A stretch of DNA of 64,000 nucleotides from UBA11872 sp965198285. GTDB lineage: Bacteria > Chloroflexota > UBA11872. Both the position numbers and the translations under genes were made by a program. The notes beneath the pieces were generated by a model. The model made no database searches and was not told the origin of the DNA. It saw only the letters and a list, made by a program, of their open reading frames with translations. The DNA lies in assembly GCA_965198285.1 (NCBI GenBank), contig OZ240251.1, positions 1,116,001 through 1,180,000 on the forward strand. Reading direction: 5' to 3'. Below are positions 17,577 through 24,709 of the stretch, in pieces. How positions within the stretch are numbered: position 1 is the first letter of the stretch; each line of letters starts with the position of its first letter.

Positions 17577-17602
17577 AAAAAGAAAGGGCCCGGAAGGCCC
17601 CT
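17577..17602 (-). terminator. intrinsic terminator (attenuator) in front of pyrR
   Basis: On the minus-strand RNA, AGGGGCC and GGCCCUU form a 7-bp stem (one G-U) with loop UUCCG. It is followed by UUUCUUUUUG and ends only about 12 nt before the pyrR ATG. Placed behind a PyrR-binding loop, this is the regulated terminator of the pyr operon. Confidence 0.88.
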
Positions 17603-17631
17603 AATCCGCGAGACACGGCACGCCGCGAGAT

Positions 17632-17669
17632 GCAGCCTTTCCGCCTCGCTGGACTGGATTAAAGGCTGC
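17632..17669 (-). promoter_or_regulatory. PyrR-binding stem-loop (pyr anti-antiterminator)
   Basis: The minus-strand RNA forms a perfect 9-bp stem, GCAGCCUUU / AAAGGCUGC. It encloses AGUCCAGCGAGGCG, which matches the known PyrR loop consensus ARUCCNGNGAGGYU at all but the last position. Binding of PyrR-UMP would stabilise this hairpin and so favour the terminator at 17577-17602. Confidence 0.88.
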
Positions 17670-17672
17670 GTG

Positions 17673-17678
17673 ATTATA
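17673..17678 (-). promoter_or_regulatory. -10 box (TATAAT) of the pyr operon
   Basis: A perfect TATAAT on the minus strand, followed after 3 nt by the PyrR-binding stem. The predicted +1 (~17666) therefore falls at the very base of that stem. No convincing -35 is visible 17 bp upstream (GC-rich). Confidence 0.7.
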
Positions 17679-17717
17679 GCGGGCGGCGGAGCAGCGCGCG
17701 GTTGACTCCCGGCACAG

Positions 17718-18155
17718 CTATCCCTGCAGCGGGTCCACAATCTCGAGGAACGGGAAGCGCTGGAAGTCCGCGTCACGCGTGCAGATGCGGCGGATGCCGT
17801 GTTCCCGCATCAGAACCGCGGTGTGCACGTCGTAGATCAGGTTGCCGCGGGCCTCCGGGATTTCTTCCAGGGTCTGCGCCAGCACGGCCGCGTGCCGGGG
17901 TGTAGGGCGCAGGAGGTCAAATCCAGGTGCGTGTAGCAGAGTCTGAAGAAACCGACATGCCCGTCTCGGAGTCCAAGGCGAGCGGAGATAGCGTGGGTGG
18001 GTGGTGACGCGCATAAACTCGTAACCGACATTCCACGTGAGAAAGACCTCAGTCGCGTCAGTCCGCCACTGATCGAGCAGCCGATAGCAGGGCGAGTGAA
18101 ATTTGGAGTCTTCGTTTGCCGAATCGAGCAGGACGTTTGTGTCGAGGGCGAGCAC
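17718..18155 (-). CDS. PIN-domain ribonuclease toxin (VapC family)
   Basis: The 145-residue protein starts with GTG directly abutting the TGA of the antitoxin gene. It has the PIN-domain acidic residues: D5 in LALDTNVLLDSA, E46 in GYEFMR, D109 in LIYDVHTAVL, and D128/D130 in CTRDADF. These coordinate Mg2+ for RNA cleavage, typically of tRNA or rRNA. With the upstream small DNA-binding gene it forms a vapBC toxin-antitoxin module, whose toxin would inhibit translation when the antitoxin is degraded. Confidence 0.88.
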   Translation of the reverse strand: MLALDTNVLLDSANEDSKFHSPCYRLLDQWRTDATEVFLTWNVGYEFMRVTTHPRYLRSPWTPRRACRFLQTLLHAPGFDLLRPTPRHAAVLAQTLEEIPEARGNLIYDVHTAVLMREHGIRRICTRDADFQRFPFLEIVDPLQG

Positions 18156-18389
18156 TCAGTCCTGGTCCATCGCCGCGCAAAGCTCATCGCGGTTGGCGAT
18201 GTCCACCAGAAACTCCCCGCCGTGCCACGTTGGCAGTGGCGGCAATGGCGCGTCCCTATTCAGAGGCTTGGCCTCGAGCATTCGCCAGAGGCCAGCCTCC
18301 ACGACGGCGGAGACCGTGGTTCCCCGGCGCGCAGCCTCTTGGCGGGCGCGCTGCATGAGCGTGGGGTCAATGTCGAGCGTCGTCTGCAT
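18156..18389 (-). CDS. VapB-type antitoxin
   Basis: The 77-residue protein is called from ATG 18389. It opens with a ribbon-helix-helix pattern (MQTTLDIDPTLMQRARQEAA...TTVSAVVEAGLWRML) and ends in a Pro/Trp/Asp-rich tail that would wrap the PIN toxin. A -10-like TATGGT (18401-18396) ends 6 nt before the ATG, suggesting a leaderless transcript. Frame sequence upstream of 18389 lacks conserved character. It should bind and repress its own promoter together with VapC. Confidence 0.82.
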   Translation of the reverse strand: MQTTLDIDPTLMQRARQEAARRGTTVSAVVEAGLWRMLEAKPLNRDAPLPPLPTWHGGEFLVDIANRDELCAAMDQD

Positions 18390-18395
18390 ACGGAA

Positions 18396-18401
18396 ACCAT
18401 A
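18396..18401 (-). promoter_or_regulatory. -10 box of vapBC (leaderless type)
   Basis: TATGGT on the minus strand with only 6 nt between it and the ATG of the VapB-type gene, so transcription would begin at or within a base of the start codon. No clear -35. Confidence 0.4.
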
Positions 18402-18486
18402 CACCAGGTGCCCCGGCATTCCGGAGGAGTCTGGCAAAGAGCGAAAGGCGCTGTGGGTTCGCGGGGTGTGGCGACCTACGCGACTC

Positions 18487-18762
18487 TCACCCGTGGCGAT
18501 CGGCGAGGAAGCGTCGCAAGGCCCTGGGCCGGTGATCCACCGGTTTGAGTTTGGCACGCGGCTTGTCTGGTCGAATTAGTTATCCGCGCCGCTCCAGGTC
18601 CGCCAACCGTGCTTCGATGGTCGCGGGTTCCGGCTGTATGGGACGGATCTCTGCCACTGGTTCGCCACGGTACGAGACCGTAACCGTGTTGCCCTCACGC
18701 ACTTGGCGGAGGACTTCGGCGAACTGGACCCTAGCTTCAGATGCCGAGTAGGTAATTCCCAT
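18487..18762 (-). pseudogene. Phd/YefM-type antitoxin interrupted by an in-frame TAA
   Basis: Translation from ATG 18762 gives 60 residues (MGITYSASEARVQFAEVLRQ..., then VREGNTVTVSYRGEPVAEIRP), a clear Phd N-terminal DNA-binding domain. A TAA at 18582-18580 ends it. The same frame continues for 30 more codons beginning LIRPDKPRAKLKPVDHRPRA and ending at TGA 18489-18487. That continuation is a basic, Pro-rich tail of the kind that binds the toxin in this family, and the restored total of about 90 residues is the usual length. No toxin gene follows; the next gene is the unrelated vapBC pair. It is best read as a decaying orphan antitoxin, though the 60-residue fragment could still bind DNA. Confidence 0.7.
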
Positions 18763-18769
18763 GTACGGC

Positions 18770-18775
18770 AGTGTA
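18770..18775 (-). promoter_or_regulatory. -10 box of the Phd-type gene (leaderless type)
   Basis: TACACT on the minus strand lies 7 nt before the ATG at 18762, the spacing expected if the mRNA starts at the start codon. Confidence 0.35.
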
Positions 18776-18832
18776 GCCAGCCCGACGGGTCAGGAGCGCG
18801 TATTCGTACCTGAAGGCGTGAGGCCCACACTG

Positions 18833-19303
18833 CTAAAGATCGATGTCGAGCGCCGCCAGCACGTCGTTGACGTGTTCGCGCGGGTCGACGTCGCGAAAGA
18901 TGCGGCGGACGACGCCGATGCGGTCCAGGAGGAAGGTGCTGCGGCGGAAGCGTTCGCGCGAGATGGGGCCGAAGCCCTGGCGTACGCGGACGCCGTAGGC
19001 CGCGGCTACGGCGCCGTCGTCGCTGAGCAGCTCGAAGGGAAGCGCGTGGGTTGTCTGAAAGGCCTTCAGGTCATCAAGCGTAGCCTTGGCGATCCCGACG
19101 ACCGTGGTGCGCTCGGCGGCAAAGACTTCGCTGGCGTCGCGGAACGAGGCGGCGATCTGGGTATCCGTACCGCCGGACGCGTTGTCGAGGAACAGTAGGA
19201 CCAGGTTGGCGCGGCCGCGCCGGGCCATCAGCTCGAACGAGTCACCGGTGGTGGAGGTGAGTTGGAAATCCGGCGCTTGCACGCCCTCGGACACCGTGGC
19301 CAT
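18833..19303 (-). CDS. peroxiredoxin-like (AhpC/TSA fold) protein without cysteines
   Basis: The 156-residue protein has the thioredoxin-fold peroxiredoxin layout: GVQAPDFQLTSTTGD near the N-terminus, a beta strand (LVLLFLDNA), then VVGIAKATLDDLKAFQ, LPFELLSDDGAVAAAYGVR and the later STFLLDRIGVVRRIF. These are all placed as in BCP-type peroxiredoxins. Where the peroxidatic cysteine should be (TxxC after the first strand) the sequence reads DNASGGTDTQ, and no cysteine occurs anywhere in the protein. It therefore cannot work as a thiol peroxidase and may act as a binding or chaperone-like protein. A GGAGA lies about 8 nt upstream of its ATG, 60 nt behind purA. Confidence 0.75.
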   Translation of the reverse strand: MATVSEGVQAPDFQLTSTTGDSFELMARRGRANLVLLFLDNASGGTDTQIAASFRDASEVFAAERTTVVGIAKATLDDLKAFQTTHALPFELLSDDGAVAAAYGVRVRQGFGPISRERFRRSTFLLDRIGVVRRIFRDVDPREHVNDVLAALDIDL

Positions 19304-19363
19304 TGATTTGTCTCCGTCGGGGCGGGTTGGTAGCCGCCAGCCTACCGAACGATAGGGCTGGGC

Positions 19364-20659
19364 CTACGCCGCCGTGAAAGGGTCGCGCAGGATGATGGCG
19401 GCATCACGGTGTCGGCCGGTGCCGATCAGGCCGAGGGGAACGCGGGTGATCTGGCTGATGGCTTCGATGTAGCTGCGAGCGTTGGGCGGCAGGTCGTCCA
19501 GATCGGCGATGCCTTCCGTGGATGTCATCCAGCCGGGGAACTCTTCGTAGATGGGGCGGGCGCGGTCGAACTTTCGGGTGTCCGGCGCCAATTCCACGCG
19601 CTCGCCATCCAGTTCGTAGGCGACGGCTACTTTGATGCGCTCCAGGCCGTCCAGGCCGTCGATCTTGGTCAGGGCCAGGCAGTCGATGCCGCTGATGGCG
19701 GCGGCAGTGCGCACGGCCACCGCGTCGAACCAGCCACAGCGGCGCGGGCGGCCGGTGGAGGCCCCGTATTCGCCGCCGCCGACTTCGCGCAGGTGGTCGC
19801 CGGTTTCGTCTAGGAGTTCGGTCGGGAACGGTCCCTCGCCCACCGAGGAGCTGAAGGCTTTGGCAACGCCCCAGACCTGATCGAGTTCGCGCGGTGGGAT
19901 GCCCGCACCGATACAGGCGCCGCCGGCGGACGGACTGGACGAGGTGACGTAGGGGTAGTGGCCCCAGTCCAGATCGCGCATTACGCCCAGCTGCCCTTCC
20001 AGCAGAATCCGCCGGTCCTCGGCCAGCGCGGCGCCCACGATGGGTAGGGTGTCCACGATGTGGGCGGCCAGCGCCTCGCCCCAATCCAGGGCCTGATCGA
20101 CCAGTGCCTGCGGGTCCTGCGGCGCCACGCCGTAGCCGTATTCCAGCAGACGATTCTTGGGTTCCATGATTGCGGGGAGCCACGCCTGCAGGAAGTCGGC
20201 GTCCAGCAGGTCGCCCATGCGCACTCCGGAGCGGGCGGCCTTGTCGGCGTAGGCGGGACCGATGCCGCGCAGGGTGGTGCCCTGGACCAGGTCGCCGCGC
20301 TGGGCTTCCTCGGCGGCGTCCAGCGCCACGTGGTAGGGCATCACGACGTGCGCGCGCTCGGCGATCCAGAAGCGGTCGAACGAGAGGCTGGTGCGGGACC
20401 GCAGTTCCGCCAATTCCTCCAGCAGGGCGGCGGGGTTGATGACGGTGCCCGGTCCGAGAATGTTGGTGACGTCCGGGTTGAAGATTCCGGACGGCGCCAG
20501 GTGCAGGGCGAAGGTGCCCTGGTCGTTGATGACGGTGTGTCCAGCGTTGTTGCCGCCCTGGAACCGGATCACCATCTCGGCGTGTTGAGCGAACCGGTCA
20601 ACGACCTTGCCCTTGCCTTCATCGCCCCATTGGGCGCCGACGACTGCAACAGTGCTCAT
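19364..20659 (-). CDS. purA: adenylosuccinate synthetase
   Basis: At 431 residues it matches the family length. GTP/IMP site motifs are present: QWGDEGKGK (10-18) with the catalytic Asp, and NNAGHTV with the catalytic His (~41). The TLRGIGPAYADK segment and the IDGLDGLERIKVA base-recognition region follow. It converts IMP and aspartate to adenylosuccinate, the first committed step to AMP. It lies 69 nt behind pyrG in the same direction, so nucleotide genes are grouped. Confidence 0.97.
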   Translation of the reverse strand: MSTVAVVGAQWGDEGKGKVVDRFAQHAEMVIRFQGGNNAGHTVINDQGTFALHLAPSGIFNPDVTNILGPGTVINPAALLEELAELRSRTSLSFDRFWIAERAHVVMPYHVALDAAEEAQRGDLVQGTTLRGIGPAYADKAARSGVRMGDLLDADFLQAWLPAIMEPKNRLLEYGYGVAPQDPQALVDQALDWGEALAAHIVDTLPIVGAALAEDRRILLEGQLGVMRDLDWGHYPYVTSSSPSAGGACIGAGIPPRELDQVWGVAKAFSSSVGEGPFPTELLDETGDHLREVGGGEYGASTGRPRRCGWFDAVAVRTAAAISGIDCLALTKIDGLDGLERIKVAVAYELDGERVELAPDTRKFDRARPIYEEFPGWMTSTEGIADLDDLPPNARSYIEAISQITRVPLGLIGTGRHRDAAIILRDPFTAA

Positions 20660-20728
20660 GGCGACCGCCCAGGGCGCGTCGTGACAGTGAGAAATCCGGT
20701 GGGTGTCTGCATGTGGGGGGTGGGGCCG

Positions 20729-22393
20729 TTAGGTGACGGTTTCGGGTTTGGCTTCCAGCAAGGGAACTGCGTGGCGGCCCTCGGCGTGACGGATGGCCGC
20801 CCGGAGCAAGCCCGTAAAGAGGGGATGCGGGCGGTTTGGTCGCGAGGTGAACTCGGGATGGAACTGGGATCCCACGAACCAAGGATGCCCCTCGAACTCG
20901 ATGATCTCGACCAGTTTGCTGTCCGGCGACAGCCCACTAAAGGTCATGCCTTCCGCGCGAAGCAGCCGACGGTATTTGTTGTTGAACTCCATACGGTGAC
21001 GGTGGCGCTCCGCTACCGAGGGTTTGCCGTAGGCCGCGCGCACCAGCGTGCCCTCCACGAGTTCGCAAGGCCACAGGCCCAGTCGCATCGATCCGCCCAT
21101 TTCGGAGACATCGTAGTACTCGGGCATCGGGTGAATCACCGGGTGCTTGATGTCGGGGTTGAACTCAATGCTGTTGCAGTCGTCCGTGCCGAGGACCTTG
21201 CGCGCGAACTCGATGACGGCGATTTGCATTCCAAGGCAGAGACCAAGATAGGGGACCTTGTTCACTCGGGCGTAGTGCGCGGCCTGGATTTTCCCCTCGA
21301 TTCCTCGGGGTCCAAATCCGCCGGGAACGATGATGGCCGCCGCACCGTCCAGCAGGTCGGCCGGGTCGCGATCTTCCAGGTCCTCGGAGTCGACCCAGCG
21401 GATTACCGGATCGATGCCGAGCGCGATACCTGAATGCCGAACGGCTTCGATCACGCTGAGATATGAGTCGGCCAGCGAGACGTATTTGCCGACGATCGCC
21501 ACTTCGAGTTGGGGCCGGGGTTCACGGAGGGCGGCGACGATGCCGCGCCACTCGTCGAGGTCGGGCTGGACGTCGGGAAGCTGGAAGCGCTCGGCGATGA
21601 AGGTGCCCAGGCCGGCTGCCTCAAGCGCCAGGGGAACTTCGTAGATGGTGTCCACGTCGACGTTGGAGATCACCGCGCGCGAATCGATGTCCGCGAACAG
21701 GGCGATTTTCTCGCGAAGCTCGAGGGGGAGCGGCGCGTCGGACCGGCAGATCACCACGTCCGGATGGATGCCCAGCCCGCGCAACTGGGTGACGCTGTGC
21801 TGCGTGGGTTTGGTTTTCAGTTCGCCGGTGGCGCCGATCCGGGGAACGAGCGTCACATGCACATAGAGCACGTTGTCGCTGCCGACTTCCCGGCGCATCT
21901 GACGGAGAGCCTCGACGAAGGGGATGTTCTCGATGTCGCCGACGGTTCCGCCGACTTCGACGATCACGACGTCCGCGTCGTGGGTCTTGCCAACGTCGTG
22001 GATGCGCGCCTTGATCTCGTCGGTGATGTGGGGGATGACTTGGATCGTTCCGCCCAGGAAATCGCCACGGCGTTCGCGGCTGATCACGCGGTCGTAGACG
22101 CCGCCGGTGGTGAGATTGCTAACCGCACGGAGGTTCTCGTCGATGAAGCGCTCGTAGTGCCCGAGGTCCAGGTCGGTTTCGGCGCCGTCGACGGTGACAA
22201 AGACTTCGCCGTGCTGGAGGGGACTCATGGTGCCGGGGTCCACGTTGATGTAGGGGTCCAGCTTCATCACCGAGACCTTGAGCGACCGGCTCTTGAGTAG
22301 CCGTCCAATGCTGGCCACGCTGACGCCCTTGCCAACGCCGCTGAGAACGCCCCCGGTGACGAAGATGAACTTGCGCACAGCGCCGCCGGTCAT
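20729..22393 (-). CDS. pyrG: CTP synthase
   Basis: The 554-residue enzyme has the N-terminal synthetase domain (KFIFVTGGVLSGVGKG; SPLQHGEVFVTVDGAETDLD) and a C-terminal class I glutaminase with C386 in GLCLGMQ and the His/Glu pair in QFHPEFTSRP. It aminates UTP to CTP, the last pyrimidine step, and CTP also supplies CDP- and CMP-activated sugars and lipids. It follows the degenerate MBL-like gene by 55 nt and precedes purA. Confidence 0.97.
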   Translation of the reverse strand: MTGGAVRKFIFVTGGVLSGVGKGVSVASIGRLLKSRSLKVSVMKLDPYINVDPGTMSPLQHGEVFVTVDGAETDLDLGHYERFIDENLRAVSNLTTGGVYDRVISRERRGDFLGGTIQVIPHITDEIKARIHDVGKTHDADVVIVEVGGTVGDIENIPFVEALRQMRREVGSDNVLYVHVTLVPRIGATGELKTKPTQHSVTQLRGLGIHPDVVICRSDAPLPLELREKIALFADIDSRAVISNVDVDTIYEVPLALEAAGLGTFIAERFQLPDVQPDLDEWRGIVAALREPRPQLEVAIVGKYVSLADSYLSVIEAVRHSGIALGIDPVIRWVDSEDLEDRDPADLLDGAAAIIVPGGFGPRGIEGKIQAAHYARVNKVPYLGLCLGMQIAVIEFARKVLGTDDCNSIEFNPDIKHPVIHPMPEYYDVSEMGGSMRLGLWPCELVEGTLVRAAYGKPSVAERHRHRMEFNNKYRRLLRAEGMTFSGLSPDSKLVEIIEFEGHPWFVGSQFHPEFTSRPNRPHPLFTGLLRAAIRHAEGRHAVPLLEAKPETVT

Positions 22394-22448
22394 GCGGTGT
22401 GGGTGTACGTCGGCGGTCGGGTAGTGCCGCGGTGAAGGCTGGGGGCCA

Positions 22449-23072
22449 TCAGGCGGCGCGCGGCGACAGCACGCGCGTCGCTACCGGCCCCGGGAGGCTG
22501 GACACCGAGATGTTGACCGAGGTCTCGAGGGAAGGCTCGGCTTCGCTCAGGGCCCTGGCCGCGTCGAGCCACGGGGTTTTGCCGTTGGCGGCGCGGCCGT
22601 ACGGGACCACGACGTTGGGTTCGATCCGGTTGACGAGGCTCACGACGCGTTCAGCGCCGTCATCGGCGTTGACTATTAGCACCTGAGCGGCGCCCAACTC
22701 CTCGAGTATGTCGTTGGTCATGTCCGTCGCCAGGCTGGTGATCACGGCCACGGTGACACGGTCAATGTCCAGGGCGAAGAGGGTCGGGCCGGGACGTCCG
22801 TCGGGTGTCCGCGGACCGGATATTCCGTGCAGGTAGACGCCGGAGACATCGTATTCGCCGGGACCGGTGGCTACGTAGGGTTCGCGACCGTCGTGGTTGG
22901 GGCGGACGAGACGCTCAACTCCAGGAGGGATGCCAGGGTTGCTGATGGCGACGAGGTCGGCCTTGGGGAAGGTGGATTTGCGAGTTCGGCCGGAGGTCTG
23001 CGGGTTGGTGACTAGTGCGCCGTCGCGTCCACGGAATCGAAAGCAGTCGCCCCCGATCCACGTGACTTCCAT
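22449..23072 (-). CDS. MBL-superfamily (UPF0173-like) protein lacking the metal-binding motif
   Basis: From ATG 23072 the 207-residue protein opens with MEVTWIGGDCFRFRGRDGA, the typical beginning of UPF0173/YtkL-type metallo-beta-lactamase-fold hydrolases (usually MKITWLGHACF...). A GTG at 23117 in frame could add 15 residues, but the family start is at 23072. The segment that should read HGHxDH is replaced by VAISNPGIPPG, and the early Asp is Asn (LVTNP). The metal site is therefore gone and catalysis is unlikely; a structural or sensing role is possible. It begins the series leading into pyrG and purA. Confidence 0.7.
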   Translation of the reverse strand: MEVTWIGGDCFRFRGRDGALVTNPQTSGRTRKSTFPKADLVAISNPGIPPGVERLVRPNHDGREPYVATGPGEYDVSGVYLHGISGPRTPDGRPGPTLFALDIDRVTVAVITSLATDMTNDILEELGAAQVLIVNADDGAERVVSLVNRIEPNVVVPYGRAANGKTPWLDAARALSEAEPSLETSVNISVSSLPGPVATRVLSPRAA

Positions 23073-23154
23073 GCGCGAGGCAGGCTCCACCGCCTGTCGG
23101 ACTCCGAAGCGTAGCACGGTGCCTAGCCAACGGCCGCCACGAGGCCGCCCGCGC

Positions 23155-23160
23155 TAGAAT
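23155..23160 (+). promoter_or_regulatory. -10 box (TAGAAT) for the polysaccharide exporter permease
   Basis: TAGAAT ends 5 nt before a GC hairpin and 30 nt before the permease ATG. No recognisable -35 at 17 bp. It is the only promoter candidate in the short divergent gap. Confidence 0.45.
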
Positions 23161-23165
23161 GGTTT

Positions 23166-23190
23166 GCCCCTGTGTCGAGGGGGCTTTTTT
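23166..23190 (+). promoter_or_regulatory. terminator-like hairpin with T6 ending at the permease start codon
   Basis: GCCCC (23166-23170) pairs with GGGGC (23180-23184) and is followed by six T residues that run directly into the ATG at 23191. The G-run of the stem is also the only Shine-Dalgarno-like sequence for the gene, so folding would hide it. It could act as an attenuator or a translational switch. Confidence 0.5.
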
Positions 23191-24033
23191 ATGGCCACCG
23201 TTGCTGCAAAGGGGCGTTTCGCCCCGGCCCGACACGCCCTAGCCGCCGCGCGCGAACTGATTGCGTACGCCGACCTGCTGCGGAACCTGGTTGTGCGCGA
23301 CCTGAAGGTTCGCTATCGCGGATCGGTGCTTGGGTTTGCCTGGGCATTGCTGAACCCCCTGTTGATGATGGGGGTTTTCACGCTGGTCTTTCAGGTCTTG
23401 GCCAAGTCCGACCCGATCGAGCGCTACCCGTTCTTTCTCCTGAGCGCGCTGGTTCCCTGGCTGTTCACCCAACACGCGCTGACGACCGCGATGCGCAGCG
23501 TCACCTCGAACGCCTTGCTCATCAAGAAGGTCTACTTCCCGCGGGAACTCCTCCCGCTGAGCGCGGTGTTGGCGAGCTTCATCAACTTCGTGCTGGCGTA
23601 CATGGTGTTCTGGCTGGTGGCGCTGCCATTCGGCGTGGGTGTGACGCGGACCATGCTGGCGGTGCCACTTGTGATGTTGCTGCACTTGGTCTTCGTTCTG
23701 GGGCTGGGCCTGGTGCTCTCGGCGGTGAACGTGTTCTTTCGAGACACGGAGCATATCGTGGAGGTGGGGCTACTGGCCTGGTTTTTCCTGACGCCCATCT
23801 TCTACGCGATGTCCATCGTGCCGAATAGCACGGTGCTAGGGCTGGACATTCACCGCTGGGTATTCATCCTCAATCCGATGGCCACGCTCGTGACGGACTA
23901 CCGCTACGCTTTCATGTGGGGATTCCCACCAGTGCGGCACACGCTGGTGACGATCGTGACAGCGCTGGCGCTGATCAGCGTGGGATGGTGGCTGTTCCGA
24001 CGGCTGGCCGGCCGCTTCGCCGAAGAGCTCTAG
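23191..24033 (+). CDS. ABC-2 type polysaccharide export permease (Wzm-like)
   Basis: The 280-residue protein has six hydrophobic spans and the ABC-2 export permease pattern: LRNLVVRDLKVRYRGSVLGF, WALLNPLLMMGVFTLVF, YPFFLLSALVPWLFTQ and FLTPIFYAMS. ATG 23191 is chosen over an in-frame start 9 codons upstream that lies inside the hairpin. It would form the membrane channel for a lipid-linked polysaccharide together with the ATPase encoded at 24710. That pairing is interrupted here by an opposite-strand gene. Confidence 0.88.
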   Translation: MATVAAKGRFAPARHALAAARELIAYADLLRNLVVRDLKVRYRGSVLGFAWALLNPLLMMGVFTLVFQVLAKSDPIERYPFFLLSALVPWLFTQHALTTAMRSVTSNALLIKKVYFPRELLPLSAVLASFINFVLAYMVFWLVALPFGVGVTRTMLAVPLVMLLHLVFVLGLGLVLSAVNVFFRDTEHIVEVGLLAWFFLTPIFYAMSIVPNSTVLGLDIHRWVFILNPMATLVTDYRYAFMWGFPPVRHTLVTIVTALALISVGWWLFRRLAGRFAEEL

Positions 24034-24062
24034 CCCTAATGGGAAATCTCGGTTAACCATGT

Positions 24063-24087
24063 CACGGACTGACGCGAGTCCCGCCGT
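24063..24087. terminator. hairpin between convergent permease and GyrI-like genes
   Basis: GGACT (24066-24070) and AGTCC (24077-24081) with a 6-nt loop, extended by CAC/GTG after a small bulge. No U-tract, so termination strength is uncertain. Confidence 0.35.
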
Positions 24088-24157
24088 GGTCAGGCTTCGT
24101 GCACCGCGTTTCATGGTCCGGGAGAGACAGAACCGCAGGGTCGTCGCTCGCCGCCGA

Positions 24158-24619
24158 TCAGCGCACGGGGAAGAAGATGTCGGTACGCCATTTCGACTGA
24201 TCGGGCTCGGCGCCGGGGTCGGTTTCGTAGACCTCCCAGGGCGCACCCGCGGGTTGGAGACCCTGCGACCCAATCCACTCCGTCAGGGCGGCCCAGGTCT
24301 GCGGGAGGTCGTCGTACGGCCCCATGTGCGTGACCGTCGCCACGGTTCCGGCGGGCAGCTCGCCCGCCACGACGCGGCCCATACCCTCCGTCGGCGAGGC
24401 CACGGGCATTCCGCATTCGAGGTCGATCGCGTCACCGTCCATCGAGTGGTAGATCGAAAAGGGCATACCGGCCGGCTCCTGCCCGCTCTGTTGAATGCAC
24501 CCGTACACCTCCCCGAACAGAGACCCCATGAGTTCGCTGAGCTTGTCCACCGTGGTGGCAGCTCGGATAGCCAAGATGGGCCGCGCATCGTGATGCGTCG
24601 TCTCGAATTTCTGCTTCAT
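24158..24619 (-). CDS. GyrI-like / AraC effector-binding (Bac_rDB) domain protein
   Basis: The 153-residue protein is called from ATG 24619, with AGGA upstream; a longer frame start at 24676 lacks such a site. Two SHS2-like repeats are seen (FETTHHDARPILAIRAATT; VVAGELPAGTVATVTHMGPY followed by PWEVYETDP), typical of GyrI-like small-molecule-binding proteins. There is no DNA-binding domain attached, so it is a stand-alone ligand binder or hydrolase-like member. It sits on the minus strand between the two halves of an ABC exporter, which suggests a recent insertion rather than a shared function. Confidence 0.75.
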   Translation of the reverse strand: MKQKFETTHHDARPILAIRAATTVDKLSELMGSLFGEVYGCIQQSGQEPAGMPFSIYHSMDGDAIDLECGMPVASPTEGMGRVVAGELPAGTVATVTHMGPYDDLPQTWAALTEWIGSQGLQPAGAPWEVYETDPGAEPDQSKWRTDIFFPVR

Positions 24620-24709
24620 CGGCTGTTCCTGTCGGTGTGTCGCCGGCCGCGAATCAATCGAGCACGGCACCTCCATAGGCTACGTGGTCGATGGGATGTC
24701 GGGGTCTAA

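Noticed and set aside
20060..21433. A 457-codon plus-strand frame opposite purA and pyrG
   Set aside because: It spans parts of two strongly conserved genes and their gap; composition and lack of domains mark it as a shadow.
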